Source: an uncultured Bacteroidales bacterium
GTDB taxonomy: Bacteria; Bacteroidota; Bacteroidia; Bacteroidales; P3
Direction of reading: 5' to 3'
Assembly (NCBI GenBank): GCA_947165255.1
Contig: CAMUZR010000008.1
Span: forward strand, 1 to 64,000
DNA: 64,000 nucleotides
Shown: positions 34,555-44,799 of the stretch, piece after piece
Layout: the number at the start of each line of letters is the position of its first letter
Position numbering within the stretch: position 1 is the first letter of the stretch
Translations under genes and position numbers: made by a program
The notes under the pieces: generated by a model
Told to the model about the DNA's origin: nothing
Databases searched by the model: none
The model's input: the letters and a program-made list of their open reading frames with translations, nothing else

Positions 34555-35412
34555 CTACAATTCGCATGTTTTTCCACGCATCCAGCCGAAAAGCATTTCA
34601 GTAGAGAACGTAACCGATACGGAAAAGAAAGAGTACCAATCGGCAAGGGAATCATCGCCGCGTTTGATACCCACACCGTTGACATAGCCGGAAACCACTT
34701 CACCCGTACGGTCAGCTAACGTAGCTGACATAGAGCCGCCTCCTTGGCTGTTAAGAAGGTCAGCACCCACATAAGTTGTGCTGACATCATCAAGGTAGTC
34801 AGTCCATGTTTTACGCCAGCCATATTCAACCGTAACATGCATGTTATCAGTCACACGCCAACGATATCCTACTCCAAAAGGCACACTCACCTCCACCAAC
34901 TGATATTTTGGTCTTTCGGGATAGGCTGCTGTACCCTGCCCCTCAGTTCCGAGGGGTTGGAGATCGTACCATTGAGTAGATCCACCTGTGGGGTCGGTAT
35001 AGAGAGCCTGAGGATTGAACTTGAAAAACCCAATGCCAACAAAAATATAAGGCGTGGAACTCTTAAGCGTAGCCTTATGTGCACCGTAAGGGAAGAAATT
35101 GAATTCCACACGCGCACTAGCCTCGGCCAGCATCGAACGGAAACTGAGGTTGCGCCGGACAAGGTAGTCGGCACTTTCGATATGGCCGTAGGTCCCTGTA
35201 AGAGCAACCGCCCATCGTGGGTCAAGTTTGTAACGTGCCGCAAGGCCACCCGCCATATTGACATGACCGAACATGCTCTGGTTGTTGAGGTCGCCTATAT
35301 AGTTCATGCCGCCGAATGAAAGACCCAATTCCGAACGGGATAGGAAATTCTGAGCGGATGAGGAAAAGCTAGCTAACAGCAATAGAATGAGCAGAAGAGT
35401 GAATTTTTTCAA
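34555..35412 (-). CDS. DUF6089-family outer membrane beta-barrel protein
   Basis: 285 aa if translation starts at the TTG at 35412 (LKKFTLLLILLLLASFSSSAQ), which gives an intact signal peptide; no ATG is available at that position and longer frames would run into the DUF4837 gene. The mature part (ELGLSFGGMNYIGDLNNQ, GGLAARYKLDPRWAVALTGTYG, VTVEYGWRKTWTDYLDDVSTTY) has the DUF6089 layout and beta-barrel pattern. Conserved next to uppS-bamA in Bacteroidota; role unknown. Confidence 0.85.
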   Translation of the reverse strand: MKKFTLLLILLLLASFSSSAQNFLSRSELGLSFGGMNYIGDLNNQSMFGHVNMAGGLAARYKLDPRWAVALTGTYGHIESADYLVRRNLSFRSMLAEASARVEFNFFPYGAHKATLKSSTPYIFVGIGFFKFNPQALYTDPTGGSTQWYDLQPLGTEGQGTAAYPERPKYQLVEVSVPFGVGYRWRVTDNMHVTVEYGWRKTWTDYLDDVSTTYVGADLLNSQGGGSMSATLADRTGEVVSGYVNGVGIKRGDDSLADWYSFFSVSVTFSTEMLFGWMRGKTCEL

Positions 35413-35431
35413 GCAATCGAATTGTTTAGTT

Positions 35432-36463
35432 CTACCACTGAAGTGACCAGCAAATACTCTCCACCTGCATAAGGAGGTCGCGTTTTGTCCAAGGCTTGTT
35501 TCGGGGACAGTAGACATATCCGGTAAGCATGACAATCCGCTTTTGGTCGGGAGAGAGAATTGTATAAGTGACGAAAGGCCCACCCATGAAATCGCCAAAG
35601 GCGCGCCACAAACCACGAGTTTCGACTGCATAGTCGCTACTATCAAAATGCACCACCTTGGAATAGATTGGAGCCAGGTAGTTACCAGCCTCATCACGGC
35701 GACGTTCTATGCCCATATAACTATTGTCGGCCGAAGCTGGCACATAATGCTTCATCGTAGTGTCGAGACGGTCAAGAATATGGTTTTCATCAAAATCCTG
35801 TTTCGACTCATAAGGGAAAACATCAATCAACACACCAATGCCGAAATCTTTGGCTTCTTTGCGCACCCACGCAAAATCAGTTGCCTCTTTGGCCATAGAA
35901 AACTCATTTGAAAACATCAAGCCGAAAGCGAATTTCTTTCTGATAGCTTCATTGACATCGTAGCCTTTCATTCCCGCAAAGGCCTTCTGCACACGACGGT
36001 GTTCAGCATTGTAAAACTCTCCAAGCATGTAATCCTGGTATTTACGTATATTGGCTTGGAGCGAGTTGGCATCCTTACAGGCAAAGTCAACTATTACTTG
36101 CGGAGCGGCATACTCGTCAACGTGCATATATACCTTGTCGGGATTGTCAGGACCGACATCTAAGAGAATGATATTGCGGTGAACCTTGAACATCTCGGTA
36201 CTCTCAAACGAAGAAAGCGGTATGTTGACTATATCGAACTTGCTTTCCATTTCCGGCAGCCCCACTTGAGGAGAAGTAAAAATCGAGTCGATAAGTTCCT
36301 TAATATCACCCGTGTAAATATTATTGTCGGCCACAACGAGCAACTCAAGCGTCTTGCCTGAGGAACCTTTTTTCTGAACAGCATCAGAATCGCCGCCGTT
36401 GGCACAAGAACAGAACCACACTGCCAAAAAAAACGACAAAACGATAAAAAATGACTTTTTCAT
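35432..36463 (-). CDS. DUF4837-family lipoprotein
   Basis: 343 aa; signal MKKSFFIVLSFFLAVWFCSCANG with the lipidated cysteine at 20. The body matches DUF4837 (LLVVADNNIYTGDIKELIDSIF near 40, and GGPFVTYTILSPDQKRIVMLTGYVYCPRNKPWTKRDLLMQVE near the end). Envelope-located, function unknown. 19 bases before the DUF6089 gene. Confidence 0.87.
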   Translation of the reverse strand: MKKSFFIVLSFFLAVWFCSCANGGDSDAVQKKGSSGKTLELLVVADNNIYTGDIKELIDSIFTSPQVGLPEMESKFDIVNIPLSSFESTEMFKVHRNIILLDVGPDNPDKVYMHVDEYAAPQVIVDFACKDANSLQANIRKYQDYMLGEFYNAEHRRVQKAFAGMKGYDVNEAIRKKFAFGLMFSNEFSMAKEATDFAWVRKEAKDFGIGVLIDVFPYESKQDFDENHILDRLDTTMKHYVPASADNSYMGIERRRDEAGNYLAPIYSKVVHFDSSDYAVETRGLWRAFGDFMGGPFVTYTILSPDQKRIVMLTGYVYCPRNKPWTKRDLLMQVESICWSLQW

Positions 36464-36518
36464 ACCTCTAGACTTTTTAGTTTATAATTTATAATAGAGT
36501 AACGCAACATGCAACATA

Positions 36519-37529
36519 TTATTGCCCATGTGCTTCATCTTTCATATTCTTGATATTGTACCATGCAAAGAAATCTCTGATACCTTGACTGATAGGAATC
36601 TCCATGGAGCATAAATCGGTCTGTGCAGCAATGGCAGAATAGTATTCACGAACCATAAGCTGACGCACGTTCATCGTGGATACCTGAGTGGCAACACCAC
36701 AGCGGCGAAAAGCATCTCCAACATATCCTGCCAAGGAAAGTAGCCAATTGGGCACTGTTATTAGCCATTGGCGGTAACCACAGACATGTGACTGCAATTG
36801 ATAAAACTCACGTAAAGAGAGGTTTTCTCCCGTTAACAAATAGCGACCGCCATGTGAGCCCCTAGTGAGGGCACTGACGACTGCCGAGGCCACATTCGAC
36901 ACATGGATAAAACTCTTACCTCCTTTGGGTACCACCATCAGCGGTTTGCGATAAGCGGTGAGAAGCAAAGTTCCAGAACTGGGTTTGGTGTCATAGGCTC
37001 CCACCATAAAGCCCGGATTGACTATAACAATATGCCATTGAGGATGACGAGAAGCGCCCTCCTGTAGCAGCTTCTCCCCTTCCCTCTTGCTTCTACCATA
37101 AAAGGATTCGGAAAAAGGAGGTTGGGCAGGTTCCTCTTCGGTGGCCATGCGCGAAGGGTTGCCATACCCAATGGTATTGGCAGTACTGGTGTGTACCAGG
37201 CGGGTGATATTTTGCCTTTCCATCAACTGCAGCAGCCTCCCACAAAGGTCACGGTTGACCGGTAGGTAGTCCTCATAATGAAGGAGCGACATATCGGTAA
37301 CACCGGAACAATTGATAATGGCATCGCATCCCTTAGCTGCCCTATTTAGTTCGTCATCATTCAATAACGACCCTTGAAATATTGTAAGGGATTCACAATT
37401 CGGGAAGTCCTTCGTATGAAGGGATGATAAAGACCGCAGCAGGGCATGAACCTCATGACCCTGCTGCAGAAGTTGTTTCAACACATTGTGTCCTAGCAGC
37501 CCATTGCCGCCTAAAAGGAGAACTTTCAT
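36519..37529 (-). CDS. NAD-dependent epimerase/dehydratase-like (extended SDR)
   Basis: 336 aa from ATG 37529 (MKVLLLGGNGLLGHN). GGNGLLG is the Rossmann motif; SFYGRSKREGEKLL holds the YxxxK pair; FIHVSNVASAVVSAL follows. Similar to 3-beta-HSD/dihydroflavonol reductase-like SDRs; substrate unknown. The start lies one base after the metG stop, so the two are coupled. Confidence 0.83.
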   Translation of the reverse strand: MKVLLLGGNGLLGHNVLKQLLQQGHEVHALLRSLSSLHTKDFPNCESLTIFQGSLLNDDELNRAAKGCDAIINCSGVTDMSLLHYEDYLPVNRDLCGRLLQLMERQNITRLVHTSTANTIGYGNPSRMATEEEPAQPPFSESFYGRSKREGEKLLQEGASRHPQWHIVIVNPGFMVGAYDTKPSSGTLLLTAYRKPLMVVPKGGKSFIHVSNVASAVVSALTRGSHGGRYLLTGENLSLREFYQLQSHVCGYRQWLITVPNWLLSLAGYVGDAFRRCGVATQVSTMNVRQLMVREYYSAIAAQTDLCSMEIPISQGIRDFFAWYNIKNMKDEAHGQ

Positions 37530-37530
37530 A

Positions 37531-39594
37531 TCAACCCACGTTGCACCCGGGGGTGACCAGCTGGCTGGGGGTGACAAGTACGAGACGCCCGTCCTTATCT
37601 TCGGCACTCAGTATCATGCCCTGGCTCTCCACGCCTTTGAGCTTGCGGGGCGCAAAGTTGGCTATGAAGCAAACCTGCATGCCTACCAGCTTTTCAGGCT
37701 CGGGATAGAACTTGGCAATGCCACTAACAATAGTACGGGTACCCATACCATCTTCAATGAGGAATTTCAAGAGTTTATCGGCCTTTGGTACCTTTGTGCA
37801 TTCCAGCACAGTGCCCACACGGATATCCATCTTGCCGAAGTCCTCGAAAGCCACAGTCGGTTTCACCTCAGCAGGCATCCAAGCGTTGAGGGCATTCTGC
37901 TTCTTGGTTTCCAAGAGTTTGGCAACCTGATGCTCAATGGTGGCATCGTCAATTTGCTCAAAGAGCAGTTCGGGTTTTTCCATCAGCATGTTTGCGGCCA
38001 ATAGCTCAGCACTTCCAGCATCGCGCCAACGAAGATTGGCACCCAAATTCATCATACGACGAATTTTTGCGGAGGTGAAAGGAAGGAACGGCTCACAGAG
38101 GATTGCCAGATTGGCACAAATCTGTAACGAGAGGTTCATTACAGTAGCCGTGCGCTCAGAGTCACTCTTAATGAGTTTCCAAGGTTCGGTGTCAGTAAGG
38201 TATTTGTTGCCCACGCGAGCCAAGTTCATCATTTCGGCCAAAGCCTCGCGGAAACGATAGGACTCGATGCTGCGACCCACCTTCTCCGGAATGGCAGCCA
38301 TCTCTCGGATGGTTTCCTGCTCCAACTCACCCCAAGGCCCTGCTACTGGAACTCTGCCACCATAGAACTTATGGGTAAGCACCAAAGTGCGGTTAACAAA
38401 GTTGCCTAGAATGGCCACTAACTCAGAGTTGTTCTTAAGTTGGAAATCCTTCCAAGTGAAGTCGTTGTCTTTGGTTTCAGGAGCATTGCTGCAGAGGGTG
38501 TAGCGCAACACATCCTGCTTGCCGGGGAACTCTTTCAAGTATTCGTGCAGCCATACAGCCCAGTTGCGCGAAGTGCTTATTTTGTCGCCCTCGAGGTTCA
38601 AGAACTCATTGGCAGGAACATTCTGTGGAAGAATATAGCTGCCGTCGGCATGGAGCATAGAGGGGAAGATTATACAATGGAAGACTATATTGTCTTTGCC
38701 AATAAAATGAACCAACTTAGTGTCCTGATCTTTCCACCATTTCTCCCAGTCGTCGCCCTTCAGCTGCTTAGTAAAGCTGATGTAACCGATAGGAGCATCA
38801 AACCACACATACAGCACTTTACCGTCTGTTCCTTCCAAGGGGACTTTCACACCCCAATCAAGGTCACGGGTAACAGCACGGGGCTGCAATCCGGCATCAA
38901 TCCATGACTTACATTGCCCGTAGACATTGGTCTTCCAATCGCCTTTATGGTCTTCCAGAATCCACTGGCGCAGCCAAGGCTCATCCTCATTTAGGGGAAG
39001 ATACCAATGCTTTGTTTCCTTCATGACAGGAGGGTTGCCGCTGAGAGCCGACTTAGGGTTGATAAGGTCGGTGGCATTCAGCGAGGTGCCGCAAGCTTCG
39101 CACTGGTCGCCGTAGGCGTGTTCGTTACCACAATGGGGGCAGGTGCCAGTGATATAGCGGTCGGCTAAGAACTGGTGCGCCTCCTCGTCGTAATACTGCA
39201 TGGAAGTCTTCTCTACAAATTTGCCTTCTTCATAGAGCTTCTTGAAAAATTCGGCAGCCGTCTTGTGATGTTCTGGGCTGGAAGTGCGACTATAAATGTC
39301 AAAAGAAATACCCAGTTCCTTAAAGGACTCCTTGATAATACCATGGTAACGATCCACAATATCCTGCGGGGTGACACCCTCGCGACGGGCCTTAATAGTG
39401 ATAGGCACACCGTGCTCGTCACTGCCGCCAATAAACATCACCTCCTCGCCCTGACTGCGGAGATAACGGACATATATATCGGCCGGAACATACACGCCAG
39501 CCAAATGGCCGATATGCACTGGGCCGTTGGCATAAGGCAGCGCCGATGTTACGGTATAACGCTTGAATTTCTTATCTTTTTCGCTATAAATCAT
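37531..39594 (-). CDS. metG: Methionyl-tRNA synthetase
   Basis: 687 aa. Class I synthetase: the HIGH-type motif is HIGHLAG at 22-28, the zinc knuckle [18 protein letters not shown] near 147, and the KMSKS equivalent appears as KISTS near 340. A C-terminal tRNA-binding (EMAP II/CsaA-like) domain starts near 578 ([31 protein letters not shown]). Its ATG overlaps the stop of the upstream lipoprotein gene by four bases. Confidence 0.97.
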   Translation of the reverse strand: MIYSEKDKKFKRYTVTSALPYANGPVHIGHLAGVYVPADIYVRYLRSQGEEVMFIGGSDEHGVPITIKARREGVTPQDIVDRYHGIIKESFKELGISFDIYSRTSSPEHHKTAAEFFKKLYEEGKFVEKTSMQYYDEEAHQFLADRYITGTCPHCGNEHAYGDQCEACGTSLNATDLINPKSALSGNPPVMKETKHWYLPLNEDEPWLRQWILEDHKGDWKTNVYGQCKSWIDAGLQPRAVTRDLDWGVKVPLEGTDGKVLYVWFDAPIGYISFTKQLKGDDWEKWWKDQDTKLVHFIGKDNIVFHCIIFPSMLHADGSYILPQNVPANEFLNLEGDKISTSRNWAVWLHEYLKEFPGKQDVLRYTLCSNAPETKDNDFTWKDFQLKNNSELVAILGNFVNRTLVLTHKFYGGRVPVAGPWGELEQETIREMAAIPEKVGRSIESYRFREALAEMMNLARVGNKYLTDTEPWKLIKSDSERTATVMNLSLQICANLAILCEPFLPFTSAKIRRMMNLGANLRWRDAGSAELLAANMLMEKPELLFEQIDDATIEHQVAKLLETKKQNALNAWMPAEVKPTVAFEDFGKMDIRVGTVLECTKVPKADKLLKFLIEDGMGTRTIVSGIAKFYPEPEKLVGMQVCFIANFAPRKLKGVESQGMILSAEDKDGRLVLVTPSQLVTPGCNVG

Positions 39595-40637
39595 TGTTTG
39601 TATGTATATTCAAGTTCTGCATCGCCACTAACGTGAGTGGGATATTTCTTGTCATTATACTGGTATTGATACTCTGTGTAGTCGTCCATCGGATTATTGA
39701 ACAAATCCATGCTCTGACCCATGAACGAGATCTTAACGGATACGGCGCCCTTGCTGGTCTGCGTGAGGATATTGTTCAGCGACAGCGTTTCCGGCGAAAC
39801 CATCATTCCCCAATTGCAGAACATGGGGTTGTAGTTGTCGTCAAAAGTGGACGAAATGGTATCGTCCAAGGCCAAGGTCAACGGAAGACCGCCACCGTAC
39901 ACCATTGCCATCTGAATAATGGGGAGATACTCATCGGGAATCGGCAAAAACTGTTGCACCAAGTTGAGGTCGTTGGTGTCGAGGTTCAAGGTCATCCTAG
40001 CTTGCAACACCAGGTTGGACACATTCTCTCCAGCCCAGTCAATATTGGCAGTTACACTCTTATCGCCTACCGAGAATTTAGTGCCTTTGGCATGGGCAAT
40101 TTTGGCCATCGTAATCATCGACTCGGCAGCCGGACGACCCACTAGTTTTTCAAAACTAGAGTCAAAGCCCAGCAAATCGCCTGCCAACGACAGCAAAAAG
40201 GAGTCCTCAATGGTGACATCGGCGCTGCTAATCTTTCCAGCGGCATTGTGGGTGAAAACCATCGTCAAGGCCTTGACCCCGTCATAGTATATTTCGCACG
40301 ACTGGAAGGCATGGTTGCCGTCATAGTAGTAGCGAATCTCCTCGGCGCGGTCGCCTGCCGTAGACACCTTGGCGATATAGTTGCCCGAATAGTTATAGGT
40401 CACGTTCTCGCCATTAGTGGCAATTATCTGGTCCAGATTGTCGCCCACCCAGTTCCACTGCTGGGTCAACTCTCCGTCCTCTCCCACCGTGGCAATTTTC
40501 AGCGTCGGGTGATAGATACCTTCGGCATAGAGGGGAACGGGATTAAATTCAACTATCGGGTCTATTTTCTCTTTCTTGCAAGAGACAGTGCCCATCACTA
40601 AGGCAATTGCACACAGCGAAATAGCAATTTTTTTCAT
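39591..40637 (-). CDS. Putative lipoprotein
   Basis: 348 aa, signal [20 protein letters not shown] then KKEKIDP. Sequence shows beta-strands with aromatic residues ([32 protein letters not shown]) resembling the DUF4595-like repeat style of Bacteroidota lipoproteins, an impression only. Overlaps metG by ATGA, so it is translated before it. Function unknown. Confidence 0.7.
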   Translation of the reverse strand: MKKIAISLCAIALVMGTVSCKKEKIDPIVEFNPVPLYAEGIYHPTLKIATVGEDGELTQQWNWVGDNLDQIIATNGENVTYNYSGNYIAKVSTAGDRAEEIRYYYDGNHAFQSCEIYYDGVKALTMVFTHNAAGKISSADVTIEDSFLLSLAGDLLGFDSSFEKLVGRPAAESMITMAKIAHAKGTKFSVGDKSVTANIDWAGENVSNLVLQARMTLNLDTNDLNLVQQFLPIPDEYLPIIQMAMVYGGGLPLTLALDDTISSTFDDNYNPMFCNWGMMVSPETLSLNNILTQTSKGAVSVKISFMGQSMDLFNNPMDDYTEYQYQYNDKKYPTHVSGDAELEYTYKQ

Positions 40638-40672
40638 AACTTTTATTGTGTTTTTATTGACTATTCAATGCA

Positions 40673-41233
40673 TCAGATAGCCTTCTTGGCTGTGGTGGTG
40701 CGCTTGGGAGCCGACTTGGCTTGAGTGCTAGCCTTGGGAGCAACATTCTTAGGAGCAGCTGTTTTCTTAGGAGCGGCAGGTTTCTGGGCAACAGGTTTCT
40801 CTGCCGAGATTTCTTCCTTTCCTTCCTCTTTCTTGTCGTCCTCACTGGGGGTCAGCTTGCCGGCATTCAACAAAATATTGTACCATGCAAACAGTTTCTT
40901 AGCATCGGAGGCGTGTACACGCTCGGTGTCGTAGTCGGGCAGGACCTTGCCCAGCAGCTCAAAAAGGGTAGCGCTGTCGGCCTTCTTGGGGTCAAAGTCG
41001 GTGGGTTTGGCATCCATCAGCTTGTAAATATTCTCGAAAATCTCCTCCAAAGGCTTCTCGTCATTGGTGGTGTACATGCGGATTTCACTCAACTGGCTGA
41101 TGTTACTAGTGGCAAAAACGGGGAACTTGGCGTTGGTAACAAGATTCTTAACGATAGCCCCATTCTTAGTGCGGGATACCAATTCATTCAAATCGGGTTT
41201 GCCAGATACGGCTAAGATGTTAGAAAGATCCAT
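40673..41233 (-). CDS. DUF5606-family protein with Lys/Ala/Pro-rich tail
   Basis: 186 aa. Residues 1-115 follow the DUF5606 pattern (ILAVSGKPDLNELVSRTKNGAIVKNL, FPVFATSNISQLSEIRMYT, PLEEIFENIY). The tail from about 145 alternates KP, AAPKK and K-rich tracts like histone H1, suggesting nucleic acid contact (inference). Cytoplasmic; function unknown. Confidence 0.85.
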   Translation of the reverse strand: MDLSNILAVSGKPDLNELVSRTKNGAIVKNLVTNAKFPVFATSNISQLSEIRMYTTNDEKPLEEIFENIYKLMDAKPTDFDPKKADSATLFELLGKVLPDYDTERVHASDAKKLFAWYNILLNAGKLTPSEDDKKEEGKEEISAEKPVAQKPAAPKKTAAPKNVAPKASTQAKSAPKRTTTAKKAI

Positions 41234-41332
41234 TGTTGTGTTAGAAAATTATAAAATTATTAAATTCGAAAAAACAATATTTTAAAACGCAAAAAAAAGA
41301 ATAAAAGTATATAGCAAGTGAAAAAAAATTAA

Positions 41333-42178
41333 TCAGCCCGCCTGACTGTGAAAGGCGATGAGGCCGGGCATGGGGAGGCCAAGCATTTTGCCTAGGGTGA
41401 TGCCCCGGCGGGCGGCTGCATGGGTCAAAGGCTGGGCAAACGACTGGGTAATGCCACCCACCAAATGAAGTGACCTTCCTTTTGCACCACCTAAGGACTC
41501 CAGTTGGCAAAAAAAGCTGTCAAAGCAGTCTTCCAGCACCGCAGCAATATAGCGTTCACTCTGGTGATCGGCGGCAAAGGAGGCCAATGAGGCCAGGAAG
41601 CGATTGGGGTTAGGCTGACGATAGAGGCGGTCGATAAACTGGTCGGTAGTCAGTTTATAAGTATCATGGAACATGACACTTATTTCGTTTGGCATACGTT
41701 CTTCCAAATAGTCTTTTAGTAGTCTACGCCCTATGTGGTTGCCCGAACCTTCGTCGCCAAGGATGTAACCAGTCGACACCCGCTGACGTGCAATAGACTG
41801 GCCGTCATAGAAACAGAGGTTACTGCCTGTGCCAAGAATGCCAACCCATCCCGCCGAAGTGCCGCAGGAGGCACGACAAGCACCCAAAAGGTCGCCCTCG
41901 ACCCGGACTTCTCCAACACCGTTGCCAAATGCCAGTCTCAGCAGTTGGGCCACGTGGGCTTGTGAATCCCTAGTTCCACAGCCCGCCCCGTAGAAATGAA
42001 GCATTTCCACCCTCTCATTCAAGGGCATCTGTTCCCTCACCGAAGTCAAGATGGTGGCAAAGGCGTTGTCGTCGGTGAGACGGGGATTGAGACCATCCGT
42101 CAACAGCTCGCGCACCCCGTCCTTGGCCAGACAGGCCCAGTGGGTTTTAGTGCTTCCGCTGTCGGCCAGGAGTATCAT
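41333..42178 (-). CDS. BadF/BadG-family sugar kinase-like ATPase (N-acetylglucosamine kinase-like)
   Basis: 281 aa, an ASKHA-fold ATPase: phosphate 1 motif [12 protein letters not shown] (3-14), phosphate 2 [14 protein letters not shown] near 113, [15 protein letters not shown] near 137 and adenosine motif [12 protein letters not shown] near 243. Such proteins in Bacteroidota are often GlcNAc kinases for recycling. It overlaps the end of the upstream pyrD gene by four bases. Confidence 0.88.
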   Translation of the reverse strand: MILLADSGSTKTHWACLAKDGVRELLTDGLNPRLTDDNAFATILTSVREQMPLNERVEMLHFYGAGCGTRDSQAHVAQLLRLAFGNGVGEVRVEGDLLGACRASCGTSAGWVGILGTGSNLCFYDGQSIARQRVSTGYILGDEGSGNHIGRRLLKDYLEERMPNEISVMFHDTYKLTTDQFIDRLYRQPNPNRFLASLASFAADHQSERYIAAVLEDCFDSFFCQLESLGGAKGRSLHLVGGITQSFAQPLTHAAARRGITLGKMLGLPMPGLIAFHSQAG

Positions 42179-43080
42179 ATTATGCCTATGATGTCGTTGA
42201 TATCCTCAACCTTATGCCTTAGGCAGTAATCTTCCAATCCTTCCACAATCTTCACCGTCACCGTGGGATCCACGAAGTTGGCCGTGCCCACCTCGACGGC
42301 CTTGGCACCGGCCATCAGGAACTCCAATGCATCGGCTGCCGAAGCTATGCCGCCCAAACCAACTACGGGAATCTGCACCGCATGGGCCACCTGCCACACC
42401 ATACGCACCGCCACTGGCTTCACGCAGGGGCCGCTCAGGCCGCCTGTAATAGTGCTGAGGTAGGGCTGCTGGCGTTCCACATCGATAGCCATGCCCAGCA
42501 GGGTATTGATAAGCGACACACTGTCGGCTCCTGCTCCTTCTACGGCCTTGGCAATCTCCACCACGCTGGTCACGTTGGGGGTAAGCTTCACTATCAGGGT
42601 TTTGTGATAGACCCTGCGTACAGCTTCTACCACCTGCGCTGCCATGTCGGGATTGGTGCCGAAGCCCATGCCTCCCTTCTTCACGTTGGGACAGCTGATA
42701 TTCAGTTCGATACCAGGAATATTCTCCAACTCATCTATCTGCTCGGCCACACTGCAGTACTCCTCAATAGAGGAACCGCTGACATTGACCAAAATATTCG
42801 TCTGTATGCCTTTAATCCTAGGATATACCTCTTTACAAAAAGTGCCCACGCCAACATTCTGCAGTCCCACGGCATTGAGCATGCCCATGGGGGTCTCGGC
42901 CATACGCGGATAGGGGTTGCCCTGACGGCGCTCGCCAGTGGTGCCTTTCACGATGATGCCTCCCAGGCGTGAAAGGTCGATAAAATCTGCAAACTCCTCA
43001 CCGTAGCCGAAAGTGCCCGAAGCAGTCATCACGGGATTCTTCAGCGTGATATTATGTATCTTAGTCTCTAATTTTGCCAT
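42175..43080 (-). CDS. pyrD: Dihydroorotate dehydrogenase B, catalytic subunit
   Basis: 301 aa from ATG 43080. FMN enzyme oxidising dihydroorotate in pyrimidine synthesis with NAD+ through its PyrK partner. Seen: [49 protein letters not shown] with the catalytic cysteine characteristic of class 1[10 protein letters not shown], and [33 protein letters not shown] two codons earlier is less likely. Preceded by pyrK. Confidence 0.96.
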   Translation of the reverse strand: MAKLETKIHNITLKNPVMTASGTFGYGEEFADFIDLSRLGGIIVKGTTGERRQGNPYPRMAETPMGMLNAVGLQNVGVGTFCKEVYPRIKGIQTNILVNVSGSSIEEYCSVAEQIDELENIPGIELNISCPNVKKGGMGFGTNPDMAAQVVEAVRRVYHKTLIVKLTPNVTSVVEIAKAVEGAGADSVSLINTLLGMAIDVERQQPYLSTITGGLSGPCVKPVAVRMVWQVAHAVQIPVVGLGGIASAADALEFLMAGAKAVEVGTANFVDPTVTVKIVEGLEDYCLRHKVEDINDIIGII

Positions 43081-43116
43081 AGTCAATTGTCCTTTCTGTT
43101 GAATTATGCAGACAGG

Positions 43117-43887
43117 TTATTCCAATCCCATCCATTTCTTTAGCCGGAGGGCATCAAACACTGGACCCTCCTTGCAGACACACTTATGTCCCTCATCGGT
43201 GTCGGTCACGCAGCACAGGCAGGCTCCAATGCCGCAGGCCATCATGTTCTCTAACGACACTTCGCAGCCGATGCCATTCTCCACTGCATAGCGCCCCACG
43301 GCCTTCATCATCGGAGTGGGACCACAGGTGCAGATGTGGTCATAGGGGGCGGCAAACTGCGAGTGTTGGGTCACCATGCCTTTTTCGCCCAAACTGCCAT
43401 CCTCGGTGGCTATCAGCAACTGACCGTAAGGCTCAAAAGCCTCTCGGACAGGGATGAGTTCCTTCGTGCGGCCGCCCAGCAGGATAGTGGGGCGTATACC
43501 CTTGGCATGATAGCACTTGGCCAAATGCAGCAGCGGGGCAATGCCTGCGCCACCGCCGACCAAAAGGGGGCGCTGCCCTTCGATGGCAAAACCGTGCCCA
43601 AGGGGATATATAAGGTTCAGGCGGTCGCCTTCCTGCAGTTGCGCCAGTTGGCGAGTGCCTTTGCCCACTATCTGTATGAGCAACGTAAGGGTGTTCTCCT
43701 CGGGGTCGACATCATGGATGGATATGGGTCGACGGAGCATGACGTCGCGATTACCCTTCACCTCCACCTCAACAAACTGCCCTGCGGCAATGGGAGGCAA
43801 CTGGCTCGGATGGCGCAGCGTGAGGGCGAAGTAATGGTCGCCCAACTGTTTGCGGCAGACAATAGTAAAGTCGGTTATATGTTTCAT
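43117..43887 (-). CDS. pyrK: Dihydroorotate dehydrogenase B, electron-transfer subunit
   Basis: 256 aa. FAD domain with MLRRPISIHD near 52, NAD domain with LLVGGGAGIAPLLHLAK near 108 and CTCGPTPMMKAV, then the 2Fe-2S ligands in CGIGACLCC and the later cysteine of HKCVC. Passes electrons from PyrD to NAD+. First gene of pyrK-pyrD-kinase. Confidence 0.96.
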   Translation of the reverse strand: MKHITDFTIVCRKQLGDHYFALTLRHPSQLPPIAAGQFVEVEVKGNRDVMLRRPISIHDVDPEENTLTLLIQIVGKGTRQLAQLQEGDRLNLIYPLGHGFAIEGQRPLLVGGGAGIAPLLHLAKCYHAKGIRPTILLGGRTKELIPVREAFEPYGQLLIATEDGSLGEKGMVTQHSQFAAPYDHICTCGPTPMMKAVGRYAVENGIGCEVSLENMMACGIGACLCCVTDTDEGHKCVCKEGPVFDALRLKKWMGLE

Positions 43888-43918
43888 TCTCTATAGGGGT
43901 TATCACATTTTCAAACTG

Positions 43919-43926
43919 CAAAGATA
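43919..43926 (-). promoter_or_regulatory. -7 box for pyrKD
   Basis: TATCTTTG on the minus strand, 31 bases before the pyrK ATG; -33 not clear. No attenuator or riboswitch seen in 43888-44151. Confidence 0.5.
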
Positions 43927-44118
43927 CAAATATTTTTACAATTAACCACATATTTTGTCTCATCCCACGCTACATGCCTGCTCTGACACCATCGGACGGT
44001 TGCTACATAAAGCATATAAACGACAAAAAAAGGAAACCGTCACCACGGAGAACAGTCCTCAACAAAATAATTCGCCTACATCCACAAAAAGAAAACTATC
44101 AAAACAAGAAAAAAAGTG

Positions 44119-44126
44119 TACTTTTG
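44119..44126 (+). promoter_or_regulatory. -7 box for recR
   Basis: TACTTTTG, 25 bases before the ATG at 44152. Confidence 0.5.
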
Positions 44127-44151
44127 CATTTCAAAAAAAGAACGAGAACAC

Positions 44152-44766
44152 ATGGAACTGCCCTCAACCACACTCAGCAAGGCCGTGGAAGTCCTCTCCT
44201 CACTCCCAGGGGTGGGCAAACGGACAGCACTGCGCTTTGCCCTGCACCTGCTCAAGCAGCCTCCACATGAAGTGGCCGACATGGCCGATGCCATCCACCG
44301 CCTGACAACCGACGTGCACTATTGCCGCATCTGCCATAGTATCAGCGACTCAGACCTCTGCCCCATCTGTGCCAGCCCCAAGCGGGTGCAAAGTATCATC
44401 TGCGTGGTTGAAAACATTCAGGAGGTCATGGCCATCGAAAACACCCAGCAATACCGCGGCCTCTACCATGTGCTCGGCGGCGTCATATCCCCCATCGACG
44501 GAGTGGGCATACGCGATCTCAACATCGCCTCGCTCATTCAACGGGTGCAGGAGGGCAACCCCGCCCCTGTAGAGGAGGTCATCCTAGCCCTGCCCACCAC
44601 CATGGAAGGAGACACCACCAATTTTTACCTCAACAAGCAACTCCAGCCCCTGGGTGTGAAGGTCACCACCATCGCACGCGGCATTGCCATCGGCGACAAC
44701 CTTGAGTATGCCGACGAAATCACCCTCGGACGAAGCATACTCCACCGCGTCCCCTTCGGACAATAA
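44152..44766 (+). CDS. recR: Recombination protein RecR
   Basis: 204 aa from MELPSTT; an upstream start at 44116 would include the promoter. Seen: helix-hairpin-helix LSSLPGVGKRTALRFA, zinc finger CRICHSISDSDLCPIC (four cysteines), Toprim domain (IICVVENIQEVMAIENTQQYRGLYHVLGG) and the C-terminal Walker-like end. It loads RecA at gaps together with RecO and RecF. Confidence 0.97.
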   Translation: MELPSTTLSKAVEVLSSLPGVGKRTALRFALHLLKQPPHEVADMADAIHRLTTDVHYCRICHSISDSDLCPICASPKRVQSIICVVENIQEVMAIENTQQYRGLYHVLGGVISPIDGVGIRDLNIASLIQRVQEGNPAPVEEVILALPTTMEGDTTNFYLNKQLQPLGVKVTTIARGIAIGDNLEYADEITLGRSILHRVPFGQ

Positions 44767-44799
44767 CCAACGCAAAAATCCATTTAAAATATTGATAAC